Source: Vombatus ursinus (lineage: Eukaryota; Chordata; Mammalia; Diprotodontia; Vombatidae). From it: a stretch of 64,000 bases of DNA. The stretch is from positions 23,961,722 through 24,025,721 of the forward strand of contig NW_020954562.1 of assembly GCF_900497805.2 (NCBI RefSeq). The letters are read 5' to 3'. A program made the position numbers and the translations under genes. The notes under the pieces are model-generated. The model was not told the origin of the DNA and did not search any database. It was given only the letters and a program-made list of their open reading frames with translations. Positions 13,377-25,462 of the stretch are shown here, one piece after another (the stretch's first letter is position 1; each line of letters starts with the position of its first letter).

Positions 13377-13784
13377 GGACAATGACATTCCATGATTTGT
13401 AACCAAATAGCATCACCATAGAAAAGTGATGCTGTTTTTTTAAAGACATTTTGGTGGCTGCTTTGAAGGCTGGGATGACTAAAAGTGTGAGATAATTATT
13501 TGATTGTGATTCACCATATATTCTCTTCTTACATAATTCTAGATCTAAGTTCTCTATCTGCAGTGCCTGAACAAGACATATGTCCTAACTTATTAATTCA
13601 GTGAGTTGCTCATATAATTGTATGCCCCAATATGTTCAATATGCATTCTTCATGCCCAAGGTTCTTCCTTTGTTGATTGCTAGGATTCCAAGGGTTAAAG
13701 GACTCAGAGCAAGGCCTCCAGCATATTAGGCAAACTGTCTAAGAAGAATTTGCTGAAAAAAACAAGGAAAAATAAGGAAGCCAG

Positions 13785-13904
13785 TGCTGACTCTGGAGTC
13801 AACGAACTTGGGTTCATCTCCTATCTGTGACATTTACTACATGCATGATCTTCAGCAAACCATATACCTTCCCTGTTTCACCATCTCTAAAATGAAGCTG
13901 TTAT
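13785..13904 (+). repeat. SINE 5' portion, cut by the next SINE
   Basis: aagccagtgctgactctgga to ccatctctaaaatgaagctg has the tRNA-like and core parts only. It stops where the SINE at 13905 begins, which suggests the second inserted into the first. Confidence 0.55.
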
Positions 13905-14140
13905 AGAGGCCTGGAATCAGGAAGATTCACCTTTGTGAGTGCAAATCTGGCCTCATACACACGAGCTGTGTAACCCTAGGCAAGTCACTTAACCCTGTTT
14001 GCCTCAGTTCCTCATCTGTAAAATGGGCTGGAGAAGGAAATAGCAAACCACTCCAGTATCTCTGTCAAGAAACCCTAATTGGGTTGGACATGACTGGGAA
14101 AAAAAAACAAAACAAAACTAAACAACAAAACAAAACAAAG
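13905..14140 (+). repeat. Marsupial tRNA-derived SINE with A-rich tail
   Basis: ggcctggaatcaggaagatt, gtgtaaccctaggcaagtca, taaaatgggctggagaagga, accactccagtatctctgtc and gttggacatgactgggaaaa, then (CAAAA)n. This is the fullest plus-strand copy in the window. Confidence 0.9.
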
Positions 14141-14577
14141 GTGTTGAATTAGATGGCTTCTGAATTCCCTTCCAGATTTATGACTGTGATTTAATAAGAA
14201 TCACCATGAATAAAAAAAAAATAAAAGAATAAAAAAAGCCTAGATTGGTTGCCATCTGCACAGATAAAAGAAATGCTCATATTAGTGAATTTACAAGACT
14301 GAAGACGCATTCAAGTTTGCTACTTGTATTAAATGCAATCCTTCTTTCTCTTCCTTTCCTCACACATCAAATCCTCCATTGTCCCCAAACAAAATAGCCA
14401 AGTATAAAAAGAAGAAAATAAAGACAAACTAGGAGAGAAAAACCTAAGTGACAGCATGATACTGAAATCTACATAATATATTTTGACTATAAGAAAACCA
14501 AAGATTGGCCAAAAGAGGAGGGAATTTTTGTTTGTTTTGTTTTCATTTTGTTTCACTTTCATTTTTAACATCCAGGA

Positions 14578-14922
14578 CATGAGGCAATTGGGTGGTATAG
14601 GCCATAAATTGCAGAACTTAAAGTCATAAAGACTCAAGTTTAAATCCTGCCTCAGACAATTCTATGTATACATAGACATAGAGATAAGCACCAGACATAT
14701 GATTTCAACAGTAAAGGTGAAGAAACTTCTGGTGAGGAAACTCCCTTTACCAAAGGTCAGTCCCTTTTTTGTGACTTAGAGTTTTAGAAAGCTTTCTAGG
14801 GCATCGAGTAGTTAAAAGACTTGCTCAAGATCTCTTGACTAGTATATATTGGAGGTGAGACTTGACTCTAGTTCTTCCTAGTTTTGAGGATGATTCTCTA
14901 TGTAATACATCATGCTGCCATA
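14578..14922 (+). repeat. Two degraded SINE pieces
   Basis: 14578-14660 holds the SINE tRNA-like start (gaggcaattgggtggtatag to aatcctgcctcagac). 14690-14922 resembles an older MIR-like core (aagacttgctcaagatctct, tgagacttgactctagttct, atcatgctgcc). Confidence 0.5.
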
Positions 14923-15389
14923 CACACATACATTAGAATACACATATTATAAAATATGTATGTATCATATCTATGTATACTATAAAAATGAAACCTGCCT
15001 TAGCTATTTGTGTAACCACTGAAAAAAGTTTATAGTTTCTACTTTAAATCTTAGAGGTGGCTAAACACTTTACTTCTAAAATAGAAACACATCCAAAAAA
15101 AAAACCCAAAAAACAAAAAACGACCTCTCATTTATATTACTTACCCATACAAATGATTTTGCAAGCCCATAAATTTATATGTAACAAAGTCTGTATCATT
15201 GTATAATTTGTGAAAATGTTACTTATTTTAGTGTTTCTAAAATAGAACCCTATAAGAATCTATTTAAATTAAATTATTTGCCATTCTGATGTCTTCAAAA
15301 TGTAAATTTAAAATAGGCAATATAGACTTCAGATTCTTCAAAGATAAGCCAGTCCATGTAGTAAAAAATTAAATGTAGTACAGAAGCGT

Positions 15390-15480
15390 AAATACATATG
15401 TATGTGTGTATACACATATGTATATGTGTGTCTGTGTATAAGCATATATATATTATGTTCGAATATATACTTATATGTTC
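15390..15480. repeat. TATG/TGTA microsatellite
   Basis: Interspersed tatg, tgtgt and atata units. Confidence 0.8.
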
Positions 15481-15574
15481 ATTACATTATATGTCAAGGC
15501 TTACTGTATAAGACCATTGTTTGGCTTTTCATTTAAAAAAAAAACATAAATACTATATGTTGACTATATCTGGC

Positions 15575-15715
15575 CCCCACCATCACTGGATTCTAAGCTC
15601 TTGGAATAACTGGTTTTTTTTTTCATTTTTATATCCCTATTCAGAGGCACAGTGCCTTCTCAATAGTAGGAACTTTAAAAATATTTAAGTAAATTGGATT
15701 GGAAGATCGCCAAAA
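15575..15715 (+). repeat. L2 LINE 3' end
   Basis: ggattctaagctcttggaat, tttttatatccctattcaga, gcacagtgccttctcaatag and taggaac follow the L2 terminus in order. Confidence 0.6.
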
Positions 15716-16129
15716 AGTTATCTATTCCTACCTATTCTTCAACAAAGGCATACTTTTGTATCACCTTGCTTCCAAAACACACAGCTGTACAGATTTCATT
15801 AAAAACTTTATTATCCACATTTTTGACCTCTAAAGATATTAGATTATAATAATCCTAGCTATCATGACAAAGATCTAAAGGCTAGGATCTTATGCAGTGA
15901 ATATGTGGTTTTAAGAGAGATTAGATAGTAAGCCTTCATATATAATCCTACATAAATATTTCATATAAATATTAAAGGACATATACATAAAATGGAACCA
16001 CCTCTGAAGAACTAACAAGGAGTATCATAAAGAAGGCAATAAAGAGGCATATAGTCGGCATGAGCAGCCTGTAACATATGACCAAAAAAACCAGTGAATG
16101 TAAAAGACACCATATGATAGAAAGAGAAG

Positions 16130-16380
16130 ATAAGATGTGGCAATAATGAGGGAAGACATGTGGACAGTGACAGAGCTCCACTGGTACCCTAATAGTGTTA
16201 GAAGAAGACAAAAGAAGCCTCCAACCAATTGGGTGGACACTCTTGTAACAGCTTTTGGGAGAACATGGATAAGAATCTCACAAAATGGGCAGGTATGTAT
16301 GGCTTTTCATCCATATCACCAGAGGAAATTACTTAATTGATGAAATCATAGATCAATTAGAGTGTTTGAGAAAAGGGTAT
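16130..16380 (+). mobile_element. RTE-clade LINE: end of reverse-transcriptase ORF and 3' UTR
   Basis: Plus-strand translation gives MWTVTELHWYPNSV, PPTNWVDTLV, FGRTWIRISQNGQ and HQRKLLN before a stop at about 16339. This is the basic C-terminal tail of RTE/BovB-like ORFs (consensus type RWTxxVTEWxPR...RGRPPxxWxD). The 3' UTR motif gaaatcatagatcaattaga follows. The copy is strongly 5'-truncated and degraded. Related pieces lie at 34335-34690 and 49840-50650. Confidence 0.75.
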
Positions 16381-16589
16381 ATGTTCTAATTACTTCTACC
16401 CAAGAAAAAAAATCATAAGTATAAAGTTATTTTTATTTTTTCACATTATCACAATTCATAGTATAGCCCATCTTGTTAGCAATATTACATTACTGAAATC
16501 ATGAAATACCATTATTTCAGAAAAAAATACATAAATGACCCAAAGGGTTACACAGAAAAAATGTTTCTTGCAAGGAATCTCTAGTACTC

Positions 16590-16845
16590 CCTGGTTCAAA
16601 TTGGTGAGTCATTTTGCCTTAATTTGCTGGGAACCAGGCCCATATTCCACTGTCACTTCCTTCAGTCCCTTCATCCTGGCCTCATGTGGGTTCCCCCTCT
16701 TCTTTCCCCTCTTCTTTCTTGTACCTTTTTATTTGTTGTCTTTCTTCCTTAGCATGTAAGTCCCTTGAAGTTAGGGACAATGTTGTTTGCTTTTATTTGT
16801 ATCCTCAGCCCACAGGGCAAGTACAAAGGAAGTATTTAAATAATC
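16590..16845 (+). repeat. L2 LINE 3' end
   Basis: ttagcatgtaagtcccttga, gttagggacaatgttgtttg and tttgtatcctcagcccacag match the L2 3' end. Pyrimidine-rich sequence precedes it, and the hydrophobic open frames are incidental. Confidence 0.6.
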
Positions 16846-16915
16846 TCCCTGTCTCTGTCTCTGTCTCTATCTCCGTCTGTCTCTGTGTCTGCCTGTCTGT
16901 CTCTCTCTCATTTAT
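16840..16915. repeat. (TCTG)n/(TCTC)n microsatellite
   Basis: gtctctgtctctgtctcta and gcctgtctgtctctctctc, directly after the L2 3' end. Confidence 0.9.
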
Positions 16916-17146
16916 TTCACTCATCTATCTATACATTGAGAATAAGCATGTTGTCAGTGATGATCTACATCAGAAAGTCAAATATATATTGAAAACCACA
17001 ACACTCTTGAGTACAGCTGAAACCTATTTAAAACACAATTGAGAAATGTTTAACAAAATAAGCAGAAATAAAATAGAGCAGAGATGGTGTTAATATATGG
17101 TTTTCTAAGTCACTATGTGGCCTGCAGAGATCCCTTTTTATAGTTT

Positions 17147-17914
17147 AGTAACCTCTATTTCTTTTTTTAATGGTAATTTTTATTTATTTTTTTGTTTTCA
17201 ACATTTACTTCCACAAGCTTTTGAGTTCCAAATTTTCACCCCATCTCACCCTTCCCCCCACTCCAAGATGGCATGCATTCTAAATACCCCTTCCCCTAGT
17301 CTGCCTTCCCTTCTATCTCTGCCCCCCTTCTCTTATCCCCTTCCCCTTCAATTTTCCTGTAGGGCAGGATGGATTTCTGTACCTCATTTCCTGTATTTCT
17401 TATTTCCCAGCTGCATGTGAAAACATTTTTTTTAAACACGTGTTTTTAAAACTTTGTATTCCAAATTTTCTCCCTTCCTCCCTCCCCGCCCACCCTCATT
17501 GATAAGGCAAGCAACTAAATATAGGTTATATATGTGCAGTTATGCAAAACACTTCCATAGTAGACATACTGTGAAAAACTAACTCTATTTCCCTTAATCC
17601 TATCCCATCCACCCATTTATTCTAATTCTTTCTTTTGACCCTGTCCCTCCTGAGAAGTATTTGCTTCTGATTACTCCCTTTCCTAATCTGCCCTCCTCTC
17701 TATCATTCCCCTACTCTCTTGTCCCCTTCCCTCCCCCATTTTCCTGTAGGGTAAGAAAGATTTCCACACCCAATTGAGTGTGTATGTTATTCCCTCCTTA
17801 AGTCAAATCCTATGAGAATAAGATTCACTCATTCCCTCTCACCTTCCCCTGTTTCCCCTCCACTGTAAAAGCCTTTTCTTTTCTGTTTTTTTTTTGTGAG
17901 TAACCTCTATTTCT
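17147..17914 (-). mobile_element. 5'-truncated HAL1/L1 3' end with perfect 16-bp target duplications
   Basis: The element spans 17163-17898 on the minus strand. It is bounded by identical copies of AGTAACCTCTATTTCT at 17147-17162 and 17899-17914, the hallmark of LINE target-primed integration. The T-rich left end is the A-tail seen from the other strand. It aligns by eye with the 3' third of the HAL1 at 25477-28478, including the same two successive 3'-tail segments. The 101-residue plus-strand frame inside it is antisense noise. Confidence 0.93.
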
Positions 17915-18049
17915 ATTTGAGTTTGACATTACTGACCTCCACCGAGAGAAGTGTTGCAAAACAAATTGAAAATATGTATGAATGGAAAACAAGGTAAGGC
18001 AGTTATGTAGTAAGAGTAAGGAGTGCTGTATTTGAACCACTGAGATACT

Positions 18050-18074
18050 AAAAACAAAACAAAACAAAACAAAC

Positions 18075-18107
<33 letters not shown>

Positions 18108-18112
18108 AAACC
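18050..18112. repeat. (CAAAA)n-(CAA)n microsatellite
   Basis: caaaacaaaacaaaac passes into about ten CAA units. It looks like a SINE-type A-rich tail, but no body is recognisable before it. The poly-C/V minus frame is spurious. Confidence 0.9.
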
Positions 18113-18569
18113 CAAAGATGAAAACCTCTAGTAAGCTGAAGTAAACCCATGGACAGAAAGTGCCTACACTGAGATTAGATAGAGTTGCTATCTATATCTT
18201 TGAAAGAAGTATTTAGATAGGAAAAAAAAATCAAAGATCTACCAAAGTATAAAAGAAAAATACAACTAAAGGTCTATTTTTCAAAAAATAAAGTGAATCT
18301 CAAGGAATTACATCCAACCAAAATATTACAATACCTGAGTTAGTAAAAATAGTAACAACTGAGAAGGAAACTGTGGTTGTCTCTTTCAGTGCTTACCATA
18401 AGTGTTCTGGGCTTCATGGGCTATTATTATTCTTTCCTGTGTAAGCTATCTTATATTGACAGCATCCTTGTTATGTTACAGTGTGACAATGTCAGAACTA
18501 CAGAAAGTGGACATGGCATATGATTTACATATTTAATTGATGGATAAGGAAGCTCATCTGAGGAAACAA

Positions 18570-18925
18570 AATAAAAGCTCACTGAGGACAGGGACAGTTC
18601 TCTTTGTCTTTGTATCCCCATAATTTATCACAGAGTCTGATACATGGCAGGATACAGTCTGGACCTGTAATTTTAATGACAAAGAGAACTCCCAAGTGGA
18701 ATCTTTCTCTACCAAAGCATGTGGGCATATTCTTTGTAAATAATAATCTTTAAGACTTGCCTAAAACCCTGAGAGGTTAAGGCTTTCATGGCAAGAATGA
18801 GTCAGAGGTAGGATTTGAACCTGCATATTTCTGACTCTGAGATTAACTCCTGCCTACTATACCAAGCTGGCACTTAATACATAGTAGGCATTTCAAAAAT
18901 GCTAGTTGATTAATTAGTTGTTTGG
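18570..18925 (+). repeat. L2 3' end interrupted by a MIR-like fragment
   Basis: 18570-18660 (gctcactgaggacagggaca, ctttgtctttgtatccccat, gtctgatacatggcagg) and 18868-18925 (tggcacttaatacatagtag, tgctagttgattaat) both read as L2 3' end. Between them, 18735-18865 has MIR-like motifs (gaggttaaggctttcatggc, gtaggatttgaacctgcata). Confidence 0.5.
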
Positions 18926-19122
18926 TTGAAGCAATTTTTTAAAAAAAGAATAAATGAAGTCTAGCATTTTACAGCACATCGTTCTTTCACTTTAAATATC
19001 TCACTAACATATTTCTTAATAATCCAACATTCCTACAAATCTGAAAATAGTATGCACATCTATCATAGCTACTATAGTACTTTAAAATGAACTTAGTTTT
19101 TACTGATGGATTAATATATTTA

Positions 19123-20394
<1,272 letters not shown>

Positions 20395-20439
20395 CTAATA
20401 TCGATAATTCAGCTTTTAATTCTGTCACTTAGAAAATTT

Positions 20440-20687
20440 GTTGTTGTTTAGTTATGCCTAATTCTTCATGACCCTGTTGGGGTTTTCTTGATAAAGATAC
20501 TGGAACAGTTTGCTAAGACCTTCTCCATCTCATTTATAGATGAGGAAACCGAGGCAAATAGGGTTAAGTAAGTTCCCCAGAGTCATACAGTTAGTAAGTG
20601 TCTGAGGCCAAATTTAAATTCAAGAACCTAAGTCTTCCTGAGTCTAATCCTGGCATTCTATCTACTGCACCACCTAGCTGCCTCACA
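20440..20687 (-). repeat. Marsupial tRNA-derived SINE, full length
   Basis: On the minus strand it runs from gaggcagctaggtggtgcag through tcaggaagacttaggttct and the core ttacttaaccctatttgcct to the 3' end taaacaacaacaa. It inserted about 120 bp upstream of the FSTL5 exon acceptor without touching the splice site. Confidence 0.9.
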
Positions 20688-22178
20688 TCCCTTACAAAAT
20701 AGGGAAACATAACCAAAATGAACTGAACATTATGATTGAACAACATTACAAACCTCTAAATTGAGCCAATCATGTAGTGTTCCCATAACTTCCTTAGTGA
20801 TCATTCACAAATTAAAATATAAACACAAATTAAAATATAAATGCAAGGAAGGTATATGAATCTTGAACTTACTGAAATTATTTTAACTTTTTTTTCACAA
20901 TATGTTTTTATAAAATAAATTTACAGGTACAAATTTTACCTCAAAATTATTATCAAGATAAGTGCAAATAATTACACAGAATTGATTAAAAACACTCAAA
21001 TATACAATCTTTCTATTCCAAAATATTCCATATAGTTTACAAATAGACAGATATCTCTAAGTTTCAAATGAAGTAGCATTTAGAAACATAAATTGATTTA
21101 ACTGTTTTAGCAGAATTTGCTAAACTATTATCATCATTTCACATGGTGCTAAATATGGAAACTATTGATTAGATATCCTGTATAAAAATAAAAATTTAAA
21201 AATGGAAGTCCAAAATGTATAATTTTATCAAATTTAGACATCTCATTCATTATTTTTGGTAAAATAGTAACTCCTCTTACATCTAATAAGGAGCAATTAT
21301 TTTAATATATTAACTTAGAAATTCAGTAGCATCCCTACTCAACATTAATAGGTAGCATTGTGATAAGTTCGACAGAAAGAACATAATTTCTGTTGTGGAC
21401 AGATAGCATTCGGTAAATTATATAATAGGACAATAAAATGGTAGAAAAATTAAAATGTCATCAATGAACATTTATGGATATAAAAAGTAAAGAAATAAGA
21501 ATAATATGCTTATAGACAATTCATTTCAATTCAACTAATACTTATTAAATGCAGACAAAAAGTAAATCTCATGACCTGGGGATGTCCCACTAGCCTGAAC
21601 TTACTATTTTTCTGTTAAAATACTGAGAAATATTTAGTATTTTCTTAAATTTGCTTTATGTGTTATGTATTGTACCTTAACTGTTCATGTAAAATTACAC
21701 ATATGTTCCATTTTACTCATCAACCTATTTTCTATGTACATGCATACACATAAACAGACAAATGTATGTGCATACACAGACATACTTGCATAGTTTCTTA
21801 CCTATTTTTCCTCCCTTTCATGATCTTCCACCTATTACTCCCTTTTCTATTACCCACTATCTCCTATCATTTACAAAGTATATTTTAAAACACTGAGCTG
21901 TATTTTGTTTCTGCCTAAGGTATATGAATCTTGAACTTACTGCTTGTCCGTTATCATACATTCAATTTTATTACCACTTTCTAAAGCACAAGTACCAAGT
22001 ATCATTTTATTGTTTTTATATTAAAGTTCCCTCATGCATGCAACATTTCTTTAAAAATAAATGTGAGTGAATGAGTGTTAATGAACACCTATCTATGACT
22101 ATGTGTGCTTATATGTGCGTGTTTTTAAGTCTTATTAAAGGGGATCTATGCAGGTACATGAATGTCCATATACCCAAA
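20688..22178. other. No gene seen; AT-rich intron with a distant 26-bp direct repeat
   Basis: Very AT-rich, with no recognised family. An exact 26-nt sequence beginning aaggtatatgaatcttgaac occurs at 20849-20874 and again at 21917-21942. Confidence 0.6.
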
Positions 22179-22504
22179 TCTTTGGGAATTGGAAAGGATA
22201 TCAGAGGGACATCTAGCCCAATTAATAAAGGAAGAAATCACATAATAAAATATACAATAGTTATTTGTCCAGTCTTGGCTTAAAAGCCTCTAAGGAAAAC
22301 AACTGCCTCTCAAGCAAATCATCTTCTTTTGGACAGCTCTAATTGTTATGGAGGTTTTTATTGGTTTTTGTTTTGTTTATTTCCTGACCTCAAGCCTAAA
22401 CTGGTGCTTTTGCATCTTCCAGCTGTTGCTTCCATAGGGTTTTTCCCTGGAGAGCCAACATAAAAAGACTGCACCTCTTCCCCATAACAGCCTTTTAAAC
22501 TCTT
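22179..22504 (-). mobile_element. L3/CR1-clade LINE fragment
   Basis: ggaaaggatatcagagggac, ccagtcttggcttaaaagcc, ttttggacagctctaattgt, atttcctgacctcaagccta and ccataacagccttttaaact follow, as reverse complement, the 3' region of mammalian L3 (CR1 clade). It ends where the L1 at about 22505 begins. Confidence 0.7.
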
Positions 22505-23890
22505 GAAGAAATGGAACCAAGATTACAGGAAGCAACTAGCTGAACTCTTTCAATATTCCCTTCCAAACAAATTTAACATAACACCTCAAATCAAATTTTG
22601 GCACAGCAGAGCCAATAAAAGGTCAGGTTAAGACATTCTTTCAATATAAGAAAACTTAGGAGGTCAATAGGGGGAGGCTTTTTCAGAGTGCTCTTAGAGC
22701 AGCAAACACGGTCTCAACAGTAGCAGCAGCAGCTTTGGGAGCTCTCAGCCCAGATATGTGGAGGGGGTGGTGAATAATTAATCAGAAGGAGATTACAGGG
22801 GACCCTTTGTTGGCACTGGGTACAGCTAGAACTGACTGGCAACTCTATTGTTCATATGTAGTTGCGAATCCTGGTCACCTTACCAAAGCAAAGAGGAGCA
22901 CTAATATTTGTGGCTACAAGAGATCAGGGGCCATTCCTGGGTAGAGATCAGAGGACAGATCAGGAGAGCAATGATCTCTCCCAGAATCACAACACCCTAG
23001 AAGCACCAAAAACATGCAAACCCCCAGAACTAGTTATGTAAACTACAGCACACACATACACCCTCCCAAAAAAACTGAACCTAGGGAAATGCCACCCCAC
23101 TCCACATATAGTTCAAAGTCAAGAAATAGGCTAGGAAAATGAGTAAACAATGAAAAAGAACTTGACCAAAAAAAGCTACTAAAGTGGCAGGAAAGACCAA
23201 GATATAAACTCAGAAGAAGACAACAATGGGAAATAGCTACAAGCAAAGTCTTAATTTAAAAAAAAAAGCTATCCCAAGAGAAAATAAAAATGGGAAAAGG
23301 GCTCACATACACAAAAACATTTATAGCAGCTTTTTTTGTGGTGGCCAAGAATTGGAAATTGAGGGGATACTTATCAATTGGGGCATGGCTGAACAAATTG
23401 TGGCGTATGAATGTAATAGAATACTATTCCATAAAAAATGATGAGCAGGTGGATTTCAGAAAAACATGGGCTTACATGAACTGATGCTGAATGAAGTGAG
23501 CAGAACCAGGAGAACACAGTACACAGTAACAGCAACATTGTGCAATAACTAACTTTTACCAACTTATTTCTTCTTAGCAATGCAAGGAGCTTTCCACATC
23601 CAGAAAAAGAACTATGGAGTCTGAATTCAGATCAAAGCATACTATTTGCTCTCTCTCTCTCTCTGGTTTGTTTCTTCTTTCCCATGGTTCCTCCCATTGG
23701 TTCTAATTCTTCTTTACAACATGACTAATGTGAAAATATGTTTAATATCAATGCATATGTAGAGTAATTATCAGATTGCACACCATCTTGGGTGGGGGGA
23801 GGAAAGGGAGGAGGAGAAAATTTGGAACTCAAAATCTTATGGAAGTGAATGTTGAAAACTAAAAATAGTTTTAAAAATAAAAAATTAATT
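22505..23890 (+). mobile_element. L1 LINE with both ends but a large internal deletion
   Basis: The 5' UTR is recognisable from tggaaccaagattacaggaa through gcagcagctttgggagctct to the ORF1 start region (aatgagtaaacaatgaaaaa, 23137 on). At about 23260-23300 the sequence jumps to the ORF2 C-terminus: THTKTFIAAFFVVAKNWKL-type text, then LNKLWRMNVIEYYSIKNDEQ, comparable to the IKNDE region of human L1 ORF2. The 3' UTR ends with gaactcaaaatcttatggaa, gtgaatgttgaaaact and an A/T-rich tail. Most of ORF1 and nearly all of ORF2 (endonuclease, reverse transcriptase) are missing, so it cannot be autonomous. It may be one internally deleted copy or two adjoining fragments. Confidence 0.78.
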
Positions 23891-23904
23891 AATATTAAAA
23901 AAAA

Positions 23905-24800
23905 TAAGAGCCACTCTCCAAATAATAATCAAAAGATATGAAGAGCTTACAGATGAAGTAACCAAAACTCTCTATAGCCATATGAAAAAATGCTCTAATT
24001 CACTATTGATTTGAGAAATATAAATCAAAACAATTATACCTCATACCTATTAGATCAGCTACTAAGACAGAAAAGGGAAATGACCAATGTGAGGGGTATA
24101 GAAAAAATTAAGATATTAATGCACTGTTGTGATGTTCACAGTTGTAAACTAATTCAACCACTCTGTAGAACAATTTGGAACTATGCCCAAGGGGCTAATA
24201 AACCACACATATCTTTTGACCTATCAATACAATTACTAGGTCTAAAAAGGAAAAGGACCTATATGTACAAAAATATTAATATCAGTTCTTTTCTGGTGGC
24301 AAAGAATTGGAAGAGGATGGGATGTCAATCAACTGAAGAACTGCTGAACAAATTGTGGTTTGTGATTATGATGGAATTTATGCCCTCAGAAAAACTGGGA
24401 AACACTTACATGAACTGATGCAAAGTCAAATATACTGTGTACAAAGTAACAGAAATACTGTAAGACAATCAACTGTGAATGACTTAGCTAATCTCAGCAA
24501 TCTAATGATCCAAGACAACTCTGAAGGACTTATGATGAAAAATTCTATCCTTCCGCAGATAAAGAACTGATGGTGTCTGAATACAGATTGAAGCATATTT
24601 TTTTACTTTATTTTTTAGGGTTTTTTTGTCTATGTTTTCTTTTAGAACATGACTAACATGGAAATATTTTGCATGACTATCCATCTGTAACTTTTATCAA
24701 ATTGCTTGCCTTCTCAATGGGGGTGGGAGGTGCAAAGGGAGGAAGGGAGAGAATTTGGAGATCAATGTTTTAAAAATGAATATAAACATTTTCATAGTTT
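23905..24800 (+). mobile_element. L1 LINE 3' end (ORF2 C-terminus and 3' UTR)
   Basis: Starts within ORF2 (gagccactctccaaataata). A 135-codon plus frame at 24011-24418 carries LIQPLCRTIWNYAQGANK, LLGLKRKRTYMYKNI and LVAKNWKR, which is the L1 ORF2 C-terminal region. The 3' UTR ends gagagaatttggagatcaat, gttttaaaaatgaatataaa. This tail type differs from that of the L1 immediately upstream, so the two are separate insertions. Confidence 0.85.
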
Positions 24801-25462
24801 ATTATTTTAACAAAAAATACAACTGAATATATATCACAGGTCACATGAAACTATACACAATGACATTTTCTCTGCATAGTAACAAACATTGATGTATACT
24901 TGGATTCAGAAATGGATTATCTGTAACCCTTTAAAATGCAGTTTGTTTCAATGTTTAAGCAAGTCATAAAATAAAGGATTTTTCAAATAAATCAATAACA
25001 TTAAGAATAAGCAAGATGTATTTGTGATCAGTTTTTCCAAGATGGTCATTTCTTGAAGATGTTAAATTTATTTGTTTTGTAAGAAGCTGCCTTGTCTTCA
25101 ACTGATTCAGGGTAAAATGTCAGAAGCGTTCCTTATCTGATGAATCCTGTTAATATTCTCTCTTGTCCCTTTTCCAAAAGATTCTTATTAAAAAGTGACA
25201 ATTTGGGGACTAGAGAGGCTGTTTGAACAAATCCCCAATCCCTGTCCTTACTAAAACTCACAGAAGACTTCCACCATTTTCCAAGGTATTTTTCAGCCAA
25301 TCAAAAGCTCACATTATCTTCTAAACCCAGCCACAGCTGTGCTTTGGGACAAGTACTTTTGTGAAAACAGTAGAGATGAAGCTAAAACAACAAAATGGAA
25401 GGCATCTCTGAGAGCCTGGAAAGTACTTTGGGACAGGCAATATTCACTGCACCTCAGTTTTC
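24801..25462. other. No gene seen; flank of the HAL1 insertion
   Basis: No recognisable repeat. Sequence up to 25476 was contiguous with 28493 onward before the HAL1 inserted. A short frame reading MEGISESLESTLGQAIFTAP spans this side, but I cannot assign it. Confidence 0.4.

Noticed and set aside
13905-14140. tRNA gene
   Set aside because: The tRNA-like box is the ancestral promoter of a SINE; no intact cloverleaf, and many copies share it.
15972-16240. Hydrophobic minus-strand open frames resembling a small membrane protein
   Set aside because: They partly overlap the antisense of an RTE fragment, have no recognisable family or context, and hydrophobic text is common from AT-rich sequence.
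17115-17420. Open frame of 101 codons, plus strand (similar one at 25506-25850)
   Set aside because: Both are the antisense strand of the same HAL1 3' tail, one copy each; they reflect repeat identity and not a gene family.
24011-24418. 135-codon plus-strand frame as a possible host gene
   Set aside because: It is the ORF2 C-terminus of a truncated L1 (IWNYAQGA, VAKNWKR motifs).
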